Source: Galbula dea (lineage: Eukaryota > Chordata > Aves > Piciformes > Galbulidae). Taken from it: DNA of 64,000 bases. The notes under the pieces are model-generated. The model was not told the origin of the DNA and did not search any database. It was given only the letters and a program-made list of their open reading frames with translations. The stretch spans positions 1,178,001-1,242,000 of the forward strand of contig VWZX01001688.1 in NCBI GenBank assembly GCA_013399015.1, given 5' to 3'. Below, one piece after another: positions 37,932 to 51,892 of this stretch. A program made the translations under genes and the position numbers. The first letter of the stretch is position 1; each line of letters opens with the position of its first letter.

Positions 37932-39461
37932 AAGGGGTGGGGTAGGGTAGGATCAGTCAGGGAAGAAGAAGTGTATTTGGGTCCTAATCCTCTTCAGGTT
38001 GGTGGGAATACAGTCCTGACCTGATAAAACTTATGTACTTCCAACTTAATAATCGAAGTTCTCCACATGGGATGTCAGGAGACAGGGGTAGTAATTGGGT
38101 GGAGAAATGTGCCTCAGCCTGCTTCAGTGGGCATAAACCACGGCTAAAATCTGTCTGTGTTTAAAATGAGACATCTTCTATGGAGACGCTGTTCCAGAAG
38201 AGTCAAAAGTCTCTTTGACTATTTAATGTTTTAGAGTTTTAGCCTTTGGCATTGCTAATTTGAAGGGTTTTCCACAAATACGGGGACAGTCTGTGTGCAG
38301 GGTTCCTTATTTTGGGTCTGCTCTCCACACCAGGGGATAGCAGTTCAGATGTTTGCAGTGTGTGCATAGTGTTTAGTTTGCAGTGTGTTTAGCCTTCCTG
38401 AAAACACAGCCAAAGTTCCTGGTTTACTTCTCTTTTTATATTAGTAATGTCAAGTAAATGACGCAAATTCTTTTCCACTTTCAACAACTTAAAAGTTGAC
38501 AAAACTGCCTTGAGATAAATCCTGTGGAAAGAAAAAAAAGTACATTTTTTGTATGTGTTAATACAAGATCTAAAGGATTTTTTGTTATTTTTTCGAAACT
38601 GTCATATTATTATTTCTCACCAGAACAGTGTCATTTAATTATGGGTTTAAAACCAGAGTATGGACCAGATATAATTTCCAGGACTTGCAAGATTTGAGAT
38701 ATATTGTAATGTATATTTAAAAGTTATTCTGTTTCATTGATGTGAATGTTATCTGAATAGTCTTGTAATTAAATTAATCATAGGTCCTTTTATTATATTA
38801 TAAAATACTATTTCTAGTAATAATGTCAACCACATGTATTCCATACCAATGCTGTTACAAATGCGTTATAAATGGTACAATATGTTACTCCAAATAGATA
38901 CTTTCAAAGATAGAATACATTTCTTAACCACTAGGAAGGCTTTATCTTTGCATTAAAGGATCTCAACACAGCTGACATTTATCATATTATTACAGAAAAA
39001 AGAAAATCTCAAAAATACTCAAAATTTAATCCATATTTTTCTTGTGAGGCTCCAGGTGGATGAAATTTTGCCCTCATGTATGCATGTGGAGTGCCTATAA
39101 ATCTGAAGGGAGACTTTGTCATTACAAGATGTTTTTAAGGAATGGTTTCTCTAGTCATAGTTACTAGAATGACAAATTAGCTAGTGAATCTTCCACTAAT
39201 CGTACAAAGCTATTCTCATATATATATTCCCATATATATTCTAATCAAGACTTATGTATAATAATTTTGTGAGGTATTTTTTCTAACATCTCTACAGGGT
39301 TTTGTCTTACTTGTCAGCGCTTAGTCAACTCTTAAGAATGTTATTAATTTTATTAGTGCATAGAAATTCCATCTAACAACTTAAACCAATTGTCCTAGGT
39401 ACCAAATATATGCATAAGATGTGCTCCACTTGAGTGCTTTACATCCTGTCATCATATATAG

Positions 39462-39589
39462 AAGTCGATCAAAGGATGGTTGGAAATAGAAAAATCCATG
39501 GACAAACAACTAACCTCTGAAACAGTCGAAATACACATAATTTATTCAGTTGCACAAGAAACCTTGGAAGAATCCAAAAGCATATGCAG
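39462..39589 (+). other. candidate internal coding exon (128 nt)
   Basis: The segment is open in one frame for 42 codons (containing KGWLEIEKSMDKQ and later VAQETLEESKSIC). It ends at a complete consensus donor, CAG|GTAAGT, at 39590. A possible acceptor precedes it (catcctgtcatcatatatag), though its pyrimidine tract is mediocre. Weaker internal acceptors lie at 39526 and 39549. The length is typical of a vertebrate exon, and the orientation agrees with the plus-strand skew. I do not recognise the peptide. A chance open frame of this length is quite possible in 26 kb, so this is only a candidate. Confidence 0.25.
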
Positions 39590-42500
39590 GTAAGTGGTGT
39601 CCACTGCTGTAATAAACACTGCTGTTAAATATAAAAAACTATGCTTTAAGTCTTCAATTAATGTTTCTCTATGAAGCCTTTTATTTCACAAGCAAAATCA
39701 CTACTCTGAAGGCAGCTGCTTACCTTTTTGAAAATACGTATTCTTTCCCCTGGTTCGTTACAATTTCTGTTATTTCTTTGTATCAATTAAAAATATGACA
39801 AATTTTGCATGCATACATCATCAGTGTCATGTATGTCATGGAAGAGATTAGGGTGGTATTCAAATAGACCAGCAACATGCCATTAATTCAGGGGATTTCT
39901 GCTATATTTTTACTTGCTACTATCTTGGTATATGTTCTTCGGCAATTTGCTGCATGTGCCTGTGAATCATTCTTTCATTTGTGAGATCTGGGATAGTCAT
40001 ACTTGAAGAAGTGCACTGTATTAGTAATAATATTTTGTGAATTTGTCTGTAACAAATGGACTACAAAATAACACCTTTGAATGTAGGCATCCAATCATTA
40101 CCCATCATAACAGTATTTTCTCCTGCTTCATTCTAAGCAGCATATACTTAGCAGTATATAGTACTTAAAATGAGGTTTAAAAACTAGGCAGTACTTTTTG
40201 TCAAACATGGCAAACATCTCAAATTTACCAAAGATCCCATGTGAAAGTCTTTTGGAGAGTAAGCCTATTTTTCTCATTGGTCAAGCAGTGCATTAACAGT
40301 GTCTTAGTGCACAGCAGAGGGAAAGCTGCAAGCAATTATAGGTCAGGAGACCAAAGACAGGGAGAATGAAGTTTTCCAGTCTGTTCATGTTAAAGAGCAC
40401 TGTATCCCTGAAAAGCTTTGTTTTCTTCATGAAAAAGATTGCAGTGCCTAATTATGACAGTTCAATGAGACTAGGGTCTGTACCTCCAAGAAAACTATTC
40501 AAAACCTATTTTGGTGTGGTTTTCATGTCCAGCAGGTGTTCATCATTGCAATAAGCTCAGAAAACATTTCTTGCCACTCCCACAAATGATTTGCACTAAC
40601 AGTTTCAGTTTTAGTGGGTGCTTTCAAGTCACTTCCTACAAGAGATTGTGTGTGCATGTTACATGCAGTTACCCTGCACCTTTCTTCCCACATCCTTATG
40701 CAAAGTTGAACTAAATGCAATCTATTAGACTGATGCTGTCAGTAGAGTTAAAAATATTGATATGCATTAGCTGGAATAATCAAATTTTGTAAATCCCTAA
40801 TGCCTTAGAACATCCATTATCCTTAATCAATCCAACACATCTGATTGTGCTTGCCAACTGCCCTTTTCCAAATAAAGATATATCGAGTTACGTTAATAGT
40901 ATCAGTAATTAAATAGAGGCATGAATGGAAAACTAACCCAAACAGTGCAAACTTGGGACACTGGTTTAGTTCTGAATCTTGCAGCAGGCTGTTCTCTGAA
41001 ATGAACGAGCCAAACCCACAAGGCTCGAACTCAGCGTGTGAGTGCAAAGACAAAGTTTGAATTTTAAAACCTTTGTTGTTGTTGCTGTTTCAATGTGAAA
41101 TATGTTAAATTCCCAGTGGAAAAAAAATCCTCAAGATTGAATAAACTAATCAGAAACATACCTTAGAGCCTTAGTCATAAAGAAGTTGCTTTGTTAGAAA
41201 GACAAAGCAGATTTGTGGGAATATTGCCACTTTTTATAAACTGTCTAAAGCTGGGGGTTGTTTTCTTTTGGTTATATGCCAGTCATGACTCAGGAACTGT
41301 GATGAAAATGAATGTGCTATTTCAAATGTTGCAAGACCTAGACTAGATTTAGATGGTGTAGCATATTTATCTAAACAGACAAATTAATCTCAGAAGCTGC
41401 AGAACTGAAACTTGTTGGAGTGTCACTTAGGTGCTGACACTATTGAGGAAATAAAAACATCGATAGACAGTGCTAACCACTGAAAATGCTGGTGGATGGT
41501 AAGTGAAATGCCATGTTCTTACCCCGCAGAGCTTTGTCTCCTGCTGGAAAAAATCTGAATCTGTTAGGGGAAGGGGACAACGATAGCAACAAAAGGTGCA
41601 GCAAGTACATAAGAAAACAGCTGTCTAAACTTCAGAAGATAAGACAGTTGTCTGTTTGACTCCACGATTAATCTTGTGTAAAGACAGCTATCAATAACTG
41701 CGAGGGTTTGCATGTTGTTTGATAACTGTGGTAATTGGTAACTGCAACCTCATGTTTCCTATCTGTCCTCTTACTCTGAACACATTAAGGGGAATGGCTC
41801 AGCAATAACAATCTGTAGCTTGTAGAGCACTTTTCTGTTTCAAAGGGCCTTGCAAACATTGATTAATAAATCTGTTCTGTGCTCAGTTCTGGGGAAGTGT
41901 GCAATCCTTCCACTAAACTGTTGGGCATTGTTATGGCTTTTGAAGCCTGAACTGTACTGGTGGCTCGGGTGAGTGAGCACATGCAGAGGGGCAATACTGG
42001 AGTGGTAGCTGCTGAAGGCATGCTGTTTGGGTAGCTACAAGGAACACGTTTAACAGTGGCTGCAAATCTTTTCCTTTCTTGAGGTACCAGATGATATACA
42101 GATGTAAAAAAAAGGCCTCATTATCTCTTTCCACAAGTTAGGTATCCTCTTTGATGTGTTATACATAAAGGCAGGTTACTGTGCTGACACAAGGATATCA
42201 CAGTCATCAAATTCCTTCTGCTACCCACCCATGCTCACAAATTTCTTCTCTTTTCTGACTTTCCACATGTGCAAAAGCAAAACTTTCTGTATTGGTTTCT
42301 ATATTTAACCTAAATGGATTTAATTTTAGTCATAATCCCTTTGTAATGGGGAGTTTCCCTTTTCAGTCCCATTCATCAAGATACACCTGTCTGGATGCAT
42401 TCGTTTGCCCTGAGTGCCTTCACTTCAGGTAAGACTGAAACACTTTGGCTTTCTACCTTCTGCAGCTTCTGTCACAGGTCCTGCCTTTGTCAGCTGGTAG

Positions 42501-45500
42501 CCTGAGTGATCTGAATGGTATGTATCCAAAAGAGCTTCAGTTCCTGGCAACTAAACCAAATTTCTTAATTTGAAATGCATGGTACACTCATTACGTATGA
42601 GTATACATGGTTATAATGGAGCCCTGCCAATGATACTGTCTAAGCAATTGCATATATTGCATGTCTGCTTTGATAAAGTGGTGAATCTGGCACTAAATGT
42701 TACGGAGCAGATTTGTTCAGGGTTTAGGTGGAAGACAGAGCCTAAGACACATTAGCTAGACTATAAAAGATTTTTTTTTTTCTTGTCTCAAGTATATGTT
42801 GAGGAAAAGCATCTTAAGGAGGAGGAATACGTTTAGTCATTTCAGTGGGGGAAAAGAGACAGGGGAGAAAGAACTTTATGTAGTTTAGTAGTCTCTGCCA
42901 AGTTACTTGCTGCAGAAGCTTCTGCAGACACTTTGTAAGCAAAGATTCCTTGCACTCTAGCAGGGGACTGAACATTTTTGAAGAGATGTACAGCTTTACA
43001 CTGCAGGACAGAGTTCACATTATTTACTGAGAAATGTCTGGCTGACTGCCAAGCTGAAATATATTCCCTTGCTAGCATTTCAGCTGAGGAAAAAACAAGG
43101 TAAAATAAATACTTCAGTATTACTCTATTACAGCGTTTAGACTCTACCTTTCATACAGAAAAATGAAATTTATTACAGCAATAAATGACCCCCTAAAGAT
43201 CTGAAAACCGCCAGGGCTTTCTGTCTTTTCCTTTCTAATGAAGCTTTGCAATTTCACCGAAGTCAGATAGTTGTGATTGTACCAATAGATCATGCCTGTG
43301 CATACATATGCAATGTGTATGGAGGAGTGACATGCTTTAATTGTATTTTTAATGGGGAAGATCAAATAATTTCATAAAATATGATAGAGGTCTCATGATT
43401 GATGATTTCATTTTGAACAAGGCAAGTTAAAAATGAGACTCAGAGCACAAGGAATCTGTGAAATTACTTGGTGTTTCACATACAGATTTATACATAGATC
43501 AAATACATTTGGTATGGTTTGAATGTGCAGGCAGCGTCTTTTCTGGTTACAAGTTCATGAATCTTTCCTGTTATTTGTATATTTCTAAAGTAATACCAGT
43601 CAACAAAAATGCAGTTTCTGCATTCTTAAAATTGCTTGACAAATTTAACACAATTATCACTGGAATTTTTTCTTACGGTATCTGGAAGTTCTATTTCACA
43701 TATACAGTACTACTGCAGATACACTTGTATATGAACCAGTGGATCTGTAATTTGCAGATGAAGAACAGAAAGGTATGTACTCTTTAAACTTTAAGTCAGC
43801 TCTGAGTTTCACTCTCCACCGGCAGCAAGAACAGGTTTACTACTGTCTTCAGTCACACAGGTTAATTTGCAAGCTGTATTTAAACATATGATTCATGCTT
43901 CCTGTTTAAGTTCTAAGATACAATGAAGTAAACAGTATAGCTATACGCTAGGCCACACAAGCATAGGTTCACAGATATTAAGAAAAGTAAGAACCATTGT
44001 GAGAGCTTAACTTGATATGCTGGCATCTAGGTGTTCTGGTTATACAGCAAATCTTTCAAGCTTCACTGGTTACCATTGTGATACTGTTCAAGACTATGAT
44101 AACTGTTCATACCACAGATATTGTTAGGCAGTATTTTAATTACATATGCCATGTGTGTTTCTATGTATTGAGTCTTAAAATCAAACACTGCTTGACTGTT
44201 GAGACATGCAATTTGAACCACAGTTACACCTGGATTTAGCTGCTACCCTTTACTACTTACATATCTCAAACAAACTGCCATTTTCCTTTTTTGACTCAAA
44301 ACAGATCTGCATGTGTGAGACACATCTCAATATCTATGAAGCAATATCTGGAATCTCTAGGGTCTCAAGGGTACTTCACTTGAAGGTATTTGCCTATGCT
44401 AGGGAACAGAAAATATATGCAGAAGAGAGATTTCCTTTGGATTTTATGCTTCTCAAATATATGCACTCAGTTTATACTTATATATGCTGTCTTTATGTTG
44501 TAAGTTTGTATCTAGGTAACAATTTTCCTAGGACAGTGTGTGTCTGTGTAAACATGTCTTTTATTGAAGGATGGGCAAGGAAGGGCTGAAGTCAAACAGC
44601 TTTAGATATAAGTTGGATTGCTAAGCTTAGAACAGGTATCTGGCACAAATGAGACATCACAGTAACACAATTTTTTTGCACATATGCTTTCCTTAGGTAG
44701 AAAACTAGTGTACAGTCCCATGTGGTGCTCCTCTTGCTATTTGGCATGTTGATATGAAGCATCAGAAATAATAAACTATTTCAATAGTTTTCTTGTTATA
44801 TAAAGAAATTCTGACGAAAGAAATTTCTGGTCCCATGATGGTGATGTTACATGCTGCAACCCCTAATTGTCTGAGTCCTCAGGTTTTGCCTTTTGCTGTT
44901 TAATTTTGTATTGGCAGAGTAGGGAAATCTGAATGTGTATATGAAGGGTGAAGGGACTGAGCTGTACAGATCCTGGGAAGCAGGAGCAGCAAATGAGAAA
45001 TTCCCACCCAGAGGTTTTCATTAAATGGTTCTTACAAAAGAAGCTACATTGTGGGATAAATGCCCAGGCATTGTTTGGTTTTTAACCCAGGCCTCACTCA
45101 GTTGAAAACCTATCAAAATACATTGCAGTTTCCCAGAGTGAGAAAACATGCTTTGGCATTTGCAAAAGTAGCAAAATTTTATCTGGCAAATCCATTGGGG
45201 CAGAGATCTTTTTTATTAAACAGATTTTACCAGATAGGATCCTTTTTCAAAATATGGTGTCATATAGTGTACCAAATAGTACTTTTATAACCCCAAAAGT
45301 TATATAGTGAAAGTCAGTTTAATACACCAGCATAACAGCTGTAAGGATCATGATCTTTACAGGCAGAATGAAAACTTTATTTCTATGCTGTGTTGGTATA
45401 ACTAAGAATAACTGCAGAAAATATAACAACTGTTGCATGCTGTTTGCAGCCTAAGTCTATATGGGAACTGAGCCCTCACAAGGCAAGAGCTTTGAAATCC

Positions 45501-45810
45501 GCACGTTCAAGTTTGGCCCTAAATTACATAAATCATGCTGTCCTGGCTACTGAATTATAGAAGACAATGAGCAAATGCAATGCAAAGGGATCACAAAAAG
45601 TAACATTATCTAAAGCAGTAAGGATTCATTTCTGGGTTTGATTTTTATGTGTTGTGACGTGTATGATGCTTTCTTGATTTTATTATTTTTTTTAGCATAA
45701 ACTATAAATCCTAATACTTCCTAAATGAAATTTTTTGATTTGTGACAGATAATTTTGCAGGAAAATTGCATGTAGGAAAACATCATGTCAGGAATGTAGT
45801 TTGTGTTTTG

Positions 45811-45811
45811 N
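45811..45811. other. single undetermined base (N)
   Basis: This is the only ambiguous base in the window, about 20 bases left of a (GT)n stretch and a G9 run. It indicates a local sequencing or assembly uncertainty rather than biology. Confidence 0.95.
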
Positions 45812-45831
45812 TAAAGGGACAGCTCAGGCAA

Positions 45832-45851
45832 GGTGTGTGTGTGGGGGGGGG
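45832..45851. repeat. short (GT)n followed by G9
   Basis: Alternating GT runs directly into nine consecutive G (45843-45851). This is a simple repeat, likely error-prone in sequencing, close to the N at 45811. Confidence 0.7.
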
Positions 45852-47525
45852 AAATAACTAATAACAGTGCTATGTATGTGGTGGTGGAATATCTTTTAGA
45901 AAATACAGTTACTGAACAGAATTAATTCTGTTCTAATCCAAACCATCACAGTTTTGCTTCAGCTATCTTATGGGGCTTTGTTCCCTCCATTTTGTATAAG
46001 CTTGTGATTATAGCATGGTTGCCATGTGGACAGGGGTCTGTTAGCTGAGGCCTGGAAGAACCAAATTTGATTGGAGGGACTAGGGCTTGAAATATTGCCA
46101 TATAAGGAAATCATGGGGTATAGGAAAGGTAGTTGGATGGGAAAAATATAAGTTCCTGAGTACCAGCCAGTGGGAAACAGAGTGAGTGTCTTGGCGGTTA
46201 GGGAGAAGGGTATCTAAGGCCTGAAATCCAAGGATGTGTGCGCCTCCATTTCGTGATGCACCTTACTCAGCTGACTCATTTTATCTCGTAAGTTCTTTGC
46301 ATCAAAGACTTTGTCCTCTGTCAAACTTAATTAAGAGTGGGTTATTTCTCACAATTATTAAGAACAAAATTCCCAGTTCATTTTGTATTTTATTCCTGCT
46401 GAGAGCTAGTTATCTTTCGAACTTCTGTCCCACTGTCTGAGCACACTGGTTATATGTTTAACATATTTCATACCACTATGCATGAGACAACTGAATATAA
46501 AGGAAAATTGCTTATAAATGAGGTTACATTCTTTTTAGTTGCATTTGTTGTGTTTCTCATTTTGTGATTGCAGCAGGAAAAAATTACTGTGGACAAATAA
46601 GCTCAGGCACATATAAATAAATTATCTATATTTCCTTCTGTTTGTAAAAGTCAAAAGTCAGCTCTCCATTTTTATCAGCTACTGTTAAATGAGGCTGCAG
46701 TAGGAGTTTCTAAGAACTGTGGTGAGCTAACCTAGTTGTAAAACTGGAAAATATGGATTATATCTGGTTGCATATGCATTTTTAGATTACTCTCTTTTAT
46801 TATTTGAAGTATGAATTTAAAAGTCGGTCCCTCTTTTTTTGTGCAACACATGATATGTCCTTTTAATGTTAAATAATACAGAGTAATACATTTCAAGCAT
46901 AATCTAAAAGTTTTGACAGATGGCATTTAGAATTTTCTGGAAAAGAGCAAGAGAGACAGAATACTGACTGCTGGTTTTAAGTCCACCTTACTCTGGAATT
47001 CATATGCCTTATCTTGCTGTTACTCTGTTATTTGCAGCTTAATGATATATCAGAGTATAATCTTTTGATAGTAACAAAAGGTTCAGTATAACTGACTGCC
47101 AAAAATCTCTTAGAGGCTTTTCTGCAATTTTGCCATGATATTTAAGACTTGGCCAATCCAAGACAAGCTCTATTTGTTTAATTTCCATCTTGTTTATTCA
47201 TTACAATAAAGTAATGTCCTTTATATCTGAGATAAGGCTAAAGGAGAAATCCCAGTTGCACTAAAGACGACTGAGAGCTTCTACTGGAGAACTTGTGTAT
47301 GTTGTTTTACTTCAGAATAATAAAATTTTACCTAAGGCTTTAATTTCTTTCTGTTGTCTCTCAGAGTTTTTGTTTGTCCCTAATATGCAACAGGAGCCTT
47401 TTGTTGATCACAAATGTATGCTGCTGTATAAACAAACACATAGGCTAGCATCATAATCAGAGAAATCCACATGTATTTTATTTGTTATCTATGTGAATCA
47501 CCGAACTTCTTTAGGTCTTTCCTGG

Positions 47526-47560
47526 AGACATCACTTTCTTACTTGCAGACATCACTTTCT
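47526..47560. repeat. 14-bp direct repeat, 21-bp period
   Basis: agacatcactttct occurs at 47526-47539 and again identically at 47547-47560. This is a small local duplication. Confidence 0.7.
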
Positions 47561-50500
47561 GATGCTCTATAAGAGTTTAGGGACATTTTCTCCTGGAGTG
47601 TGGATGATCTGATTTGCAATGGATCCATTTCAACATTGCATGTGCCATTTTACTCATTCATACAAACCTTAAAAGGCACCTGCTGATTTGAGAAAGTGAA
47701 AAAGCATAGAATACAAAACTCAGTATGAGAAGAGTGACATAGGGGGACAAAAGAAGAGCAAAACATAAATAAGGGGGACAAAAAAATAAGAAAGTCTGAA
47801 CAAACAGAGCTTTAAATTTGCTTGTTCCTTTCCTACCATAACCTGCATTTATGCAAGGTCACTGTAAACTGTGAATGAAAATCTAAATGATAACATTTCT
47901 GCTTATATTGAGTTGGTGGTGGAAAATTAAGCTCTAGGTAAGTTGCTGAATGTGGGACTGTTTTGCCAGCCTGTATTTTGGCAAGTGTCTTCTACATGTA
48001 CTAACTGCCATAAGATTGACTTTAGTAGGTAAAAAATATTAAGCTGTATCTTGGACTGTGTGCTGGCTCCTTTGCACTGAAAGGATCTATAAAGCTTTCC
48101 TGAGTTGACAGCTGAGATTTCTCCTGCAAGAGGTAGAACTAGCTTACAGCCACTTCGGTTTCCCTCTGTGTCAGCTGGTATTAAGAAAGAGATCTGAAAT
48201 ACTGTCCTTCAAAACTGAACCTCCCATAGAAACACAGATACTTGCACTATTTGTGTAACTAGGTCTGATTCTTCATGGCTCATCTTTCTCCCTGTGTGTG
48301 TATTTGTATGCTATGCATATAAAAGGACTTTCATCATAAGTGTGATTTTGCAGCATTTCATAGGTTAAATTTCTTTAGAGTATTGATGTTTCCTTTTTGT
48401 GAAGAGTTGGTTCTTCTGTTACTATGAAGAAACTGGGTACATTTCCTTTGAGAAAACTCATGCTGGTTCTAAGTAGAAACTTGTTTACAATTCCTTTCCC
48501 AACCCCATGCAACTTAATATTTTATTCATAATAACTGTAGTCTATTACAAAATGTTGATTCAGACACAATGAAGAGCAAGTAGATTTTATTTATTGGTTC
48601 TCCTTTTTTTTAAAGTAGGGATTTAATGACAAAATTTGTTTATTCTGAACCCATAAAATGGTATCCAAGCCCACAAAGATACAAAATAATAATCTTAACA
48701 TCTTTATATGATCCAGAAGCATATAAAATTGACAAAAACCAAAGAGCTTTGTTTGAAAAATATAGGTACCAAAGCTTTCACTTTTATTGTTAATATCTCA
48801 CGTGAGGAGCTGAAAGCACATTAGAATTTGAATTTACTATGATGCATGGAAAAGGAGTCATCATTACAACAGATAACATAGAAAAGTTTGCAACAACCTG
48901 TTACATAATAGTATGTAATTTATCCTTTATAATGGCTTTCTGTTTTGACATAAAGAACTTAATTTTGTTATCTTGCAATATGTATGGTTTTGTTTTAAAG
49001 CTGCTTTGATATTTTGAACTTGACAAACTTTGAGCATTTTTACTTTATGAGTAGCAAGCTGATCTGAGTATATGCCGGCAAGCTGTACTGTGACTGTTAA
49101 GCTACCGCAGGTAACAAGTTTGAGAATTTCAAGTGTTTGTCTACGTTTGTCATTGAGATTCAGAAGACTTTTTGAGGTGACATTTTCAAGTACTAGATGT
49201 TGTGAAAGATGTCTCCTTTTTAAGGGAACCTGTGTCCATCCAGCAACAAGATAGCAATGGAGAGAATGGCCAAGTTTAGATGACCCCCAAATAAGAGTTT
49301 CCTAAATTTTTCTTAACAACACTTATTTACTAGAGTAATACATTCCTCAAAAGCACCCATTTTAAGTAGCCTCCAGGTTTTCCTCACCATCCTGGTGTCG
49401 TATCAAGAGTCATTTCATCACCATGGGGATGTTCAGTAGCAACTCTGCATCAGCGTACTAGAACCACACAAAGAGCTAGATTTGGTCAATGCAGGTATGG
49501 TAGAGATAAAATTTCAGTTAAAATAATTTAACTAGGAATTACCAGGGGTTTTTTTCTGAGCTGAGCCTGTGGCATTACTGTACTCTATCCTAGCTTGTAG
49601 TTTAGTGGTTTACTGCTAATCTCTCAGTATCCCCAGATGAGCTGTTTAATTACACTTCTGGCTCCCTGGTGGCCAGTCTGGCCAGACTGCTGAGCATGGA
49701 CTTGCATATTAGTGTCTTATGTTCTATAAATATCTTATGATGTTATTACATTGTAACGTGGATAAACTGATTTGTTTGGTAGATGTATCTACCATTAAAG
49801 ATGGAAAAGTTATACATATTATATCATGAGATGCTTGGGACAGATCCTTAGCTCCTGAATATGGATGTAGCTCCATTTATATAACATACCTTTCCCTGAT
49901 CTAATCTGTACTTTTTTTTTGGCTTTTCCACCTTAAATTCAGACACTGGTAGTGTTATTGCTAATGATTTGGGCTTTTATGTATTCTGCTAACAGAGGTG
50001 AAAAATTTCTTCACATCTTACCAATCCCTAAGGCGTCTTATCCTTAATGATGTTAAGTGAAACCCAAAGTACCAAGGACCAAATCTGAGTGTTGCAGAAG
50101 ATAAAAATCTTTTTAGAGATACTAGTCTGGAATAATTTTGTAGCAGAGCCATAGGGCAGGAAAAATGAGTGTTCTGAATAGAAATATTTATTTTGAAAAA
50201 GCAAGAAATTTGGACTTCTTGTATATAGTGTTTTAAAACTTTGATAATTATTTCCAAGTACAAGAACACATCTCTTCTGCTGTTAACCTGGATAACGCTA
50301 TGCAGAGAAGTCCTTGTCACCCTAGCTAAAGCTAATATGGTCCATTTCCAGCTACTTAATGGAAGGCTTCTTAGTGTTCACTACAGGTATGTTTGTAGTT
50401 TATTGGGTTTTGTTTGTATTTGTATTACATATTAATGGTGGGCATAGATAAACTTCTGTTTAAGTAGTCAAAACCTGTAGAAACCTGTAGAAAAAAGGGA

Positions 50501-51872
50501 GGCAATTGTAGGCATTTTCTTGATACTGCTTTATATCTTTCATACAAAGACATGACTTACTCTAGTATCTCCTACCAGTCTTTGTAGTTTTAAGGTGATT
50601 TTAAATGTCACAATCCATTAAAACATTTATCATTAACATTTCAGCCAAATAGTCCTCTTTGTGACTAAAACAATTTAAAATGTTGACTAATGGACCTCGA
50701 AGGGTAACTTCACTGTGCATTTCATCTTTGTCAAGTTTTTATATTCTGTGTGTTATTCTTCGCAATTGCACAGCCAGAAGCCTGTTATATTCCATTTGTA
50801 GAGCTGTTTGAGAAGAAATGAAAGTGAAAGGAAAAGATTGAATTTTTGGATTAATACGAGTGACAGATCGTCTGTGTTGGATTAAAAGAAAATCCTGATA
50901 TGTGGGTAAAGAGGATGGGAATGAGATACGGAGTTGTTCATTTCAGGCTGTAGGATCAAGTCAGTGTGACCCAAGTTGGCTGCATCCGATGATTTTTACT
51001 ATTTACTAATCTTTGGGAAACAAGCTAATCAGAAAATGAATATGTAATACAGAACTAGACCAAGCTATCTCTGTACTTCTTACATTCTGTTTCAGAGGGA
51101 AAAAAAAGTATTTCAGAGATATAGCTAGAGCTTACTAAACTCCAGTGTTTACAATGGTCGAAATGTGTTTGAGCAGACAGCATATATGCTAATTGGATTT
51201 TGTATACAGAATATGAACCCATTTCTAAAAAAGTACATGTAAATTAAATTTTTAAAAAACCTGTAATGAAAGTGTGCTTGATTCAGAAAAATGCAGGAAT
51301 ATTTATTTACTGATCAAATGTCAGCTTTTATTGGAGAAAAAATATGTATTTGTATTTGTAATTATTTTGATGTTTGTCCAAAACACGTCCAAGATAGATT
51401 TTCAGTTTCTCCAAATATTTAGATTTATAACATTTATTTGTAAATTATTCACCAGCTTCATAATAGGAAAGTTAAAAAGCAAAAGTGGAGTCTTGTGTGC
51501 GCACAGCATGTGTGTATATCCATTTATCAAAAACTTTATGTAAGTTTAAAAAGCAGCTGATGGAGTGTAAGAGCTGCAAAAGGAGTGGATGACATCATCA
51601 TTCTGGAAAAGATCTTGAGAAATGAGACTTTATACCTTTGCATGAAAACATCAAAGAATAGAGAAGATGATGAATGCTGAACAGGTTTCAGGTTTATTTG
51701 ATTATATTTGTGACTTTTTCAAATTTCCTTTAAAATGTGCTGAGTTTTGCTGTTTTGCTAGCAGTGCAAGATCAAATAGCCACGGTTTAATTGTAGGCTT
51801 TGTTGTTGCTGTTCTACTGACTTAGTGAGAAGGCATTTATCAATCTAAGGTTTGAAATTAACTTCAAAATGC

Positions 51873-51892
51873 AAAAAAAAAAAAAAAAAAAA
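51873..51892. repeat. poly-A tract, 20 bases
   Basis: Twenty consecutive A residues run into gagagag. This is a simple repeat. The upstream sequence shows no retrogene or SINE that I recognise. Confidence 0.8.

Noticed and set aside
41790..41880. Possible ancient repeat ('agagcacttttctg ... gggccttgcaaacattgatt')
   Set aside because: It recalls a widespread amniote repeat motif, but I could not place it in a family with confidence.
44206..44589. 127-codon open frame on the + strand
   Set aside because: It has no recognisable domain, cysteine/tyrosine-rich AT-driven composition, and a length expected by chance in a 64-kb AT-rich window.
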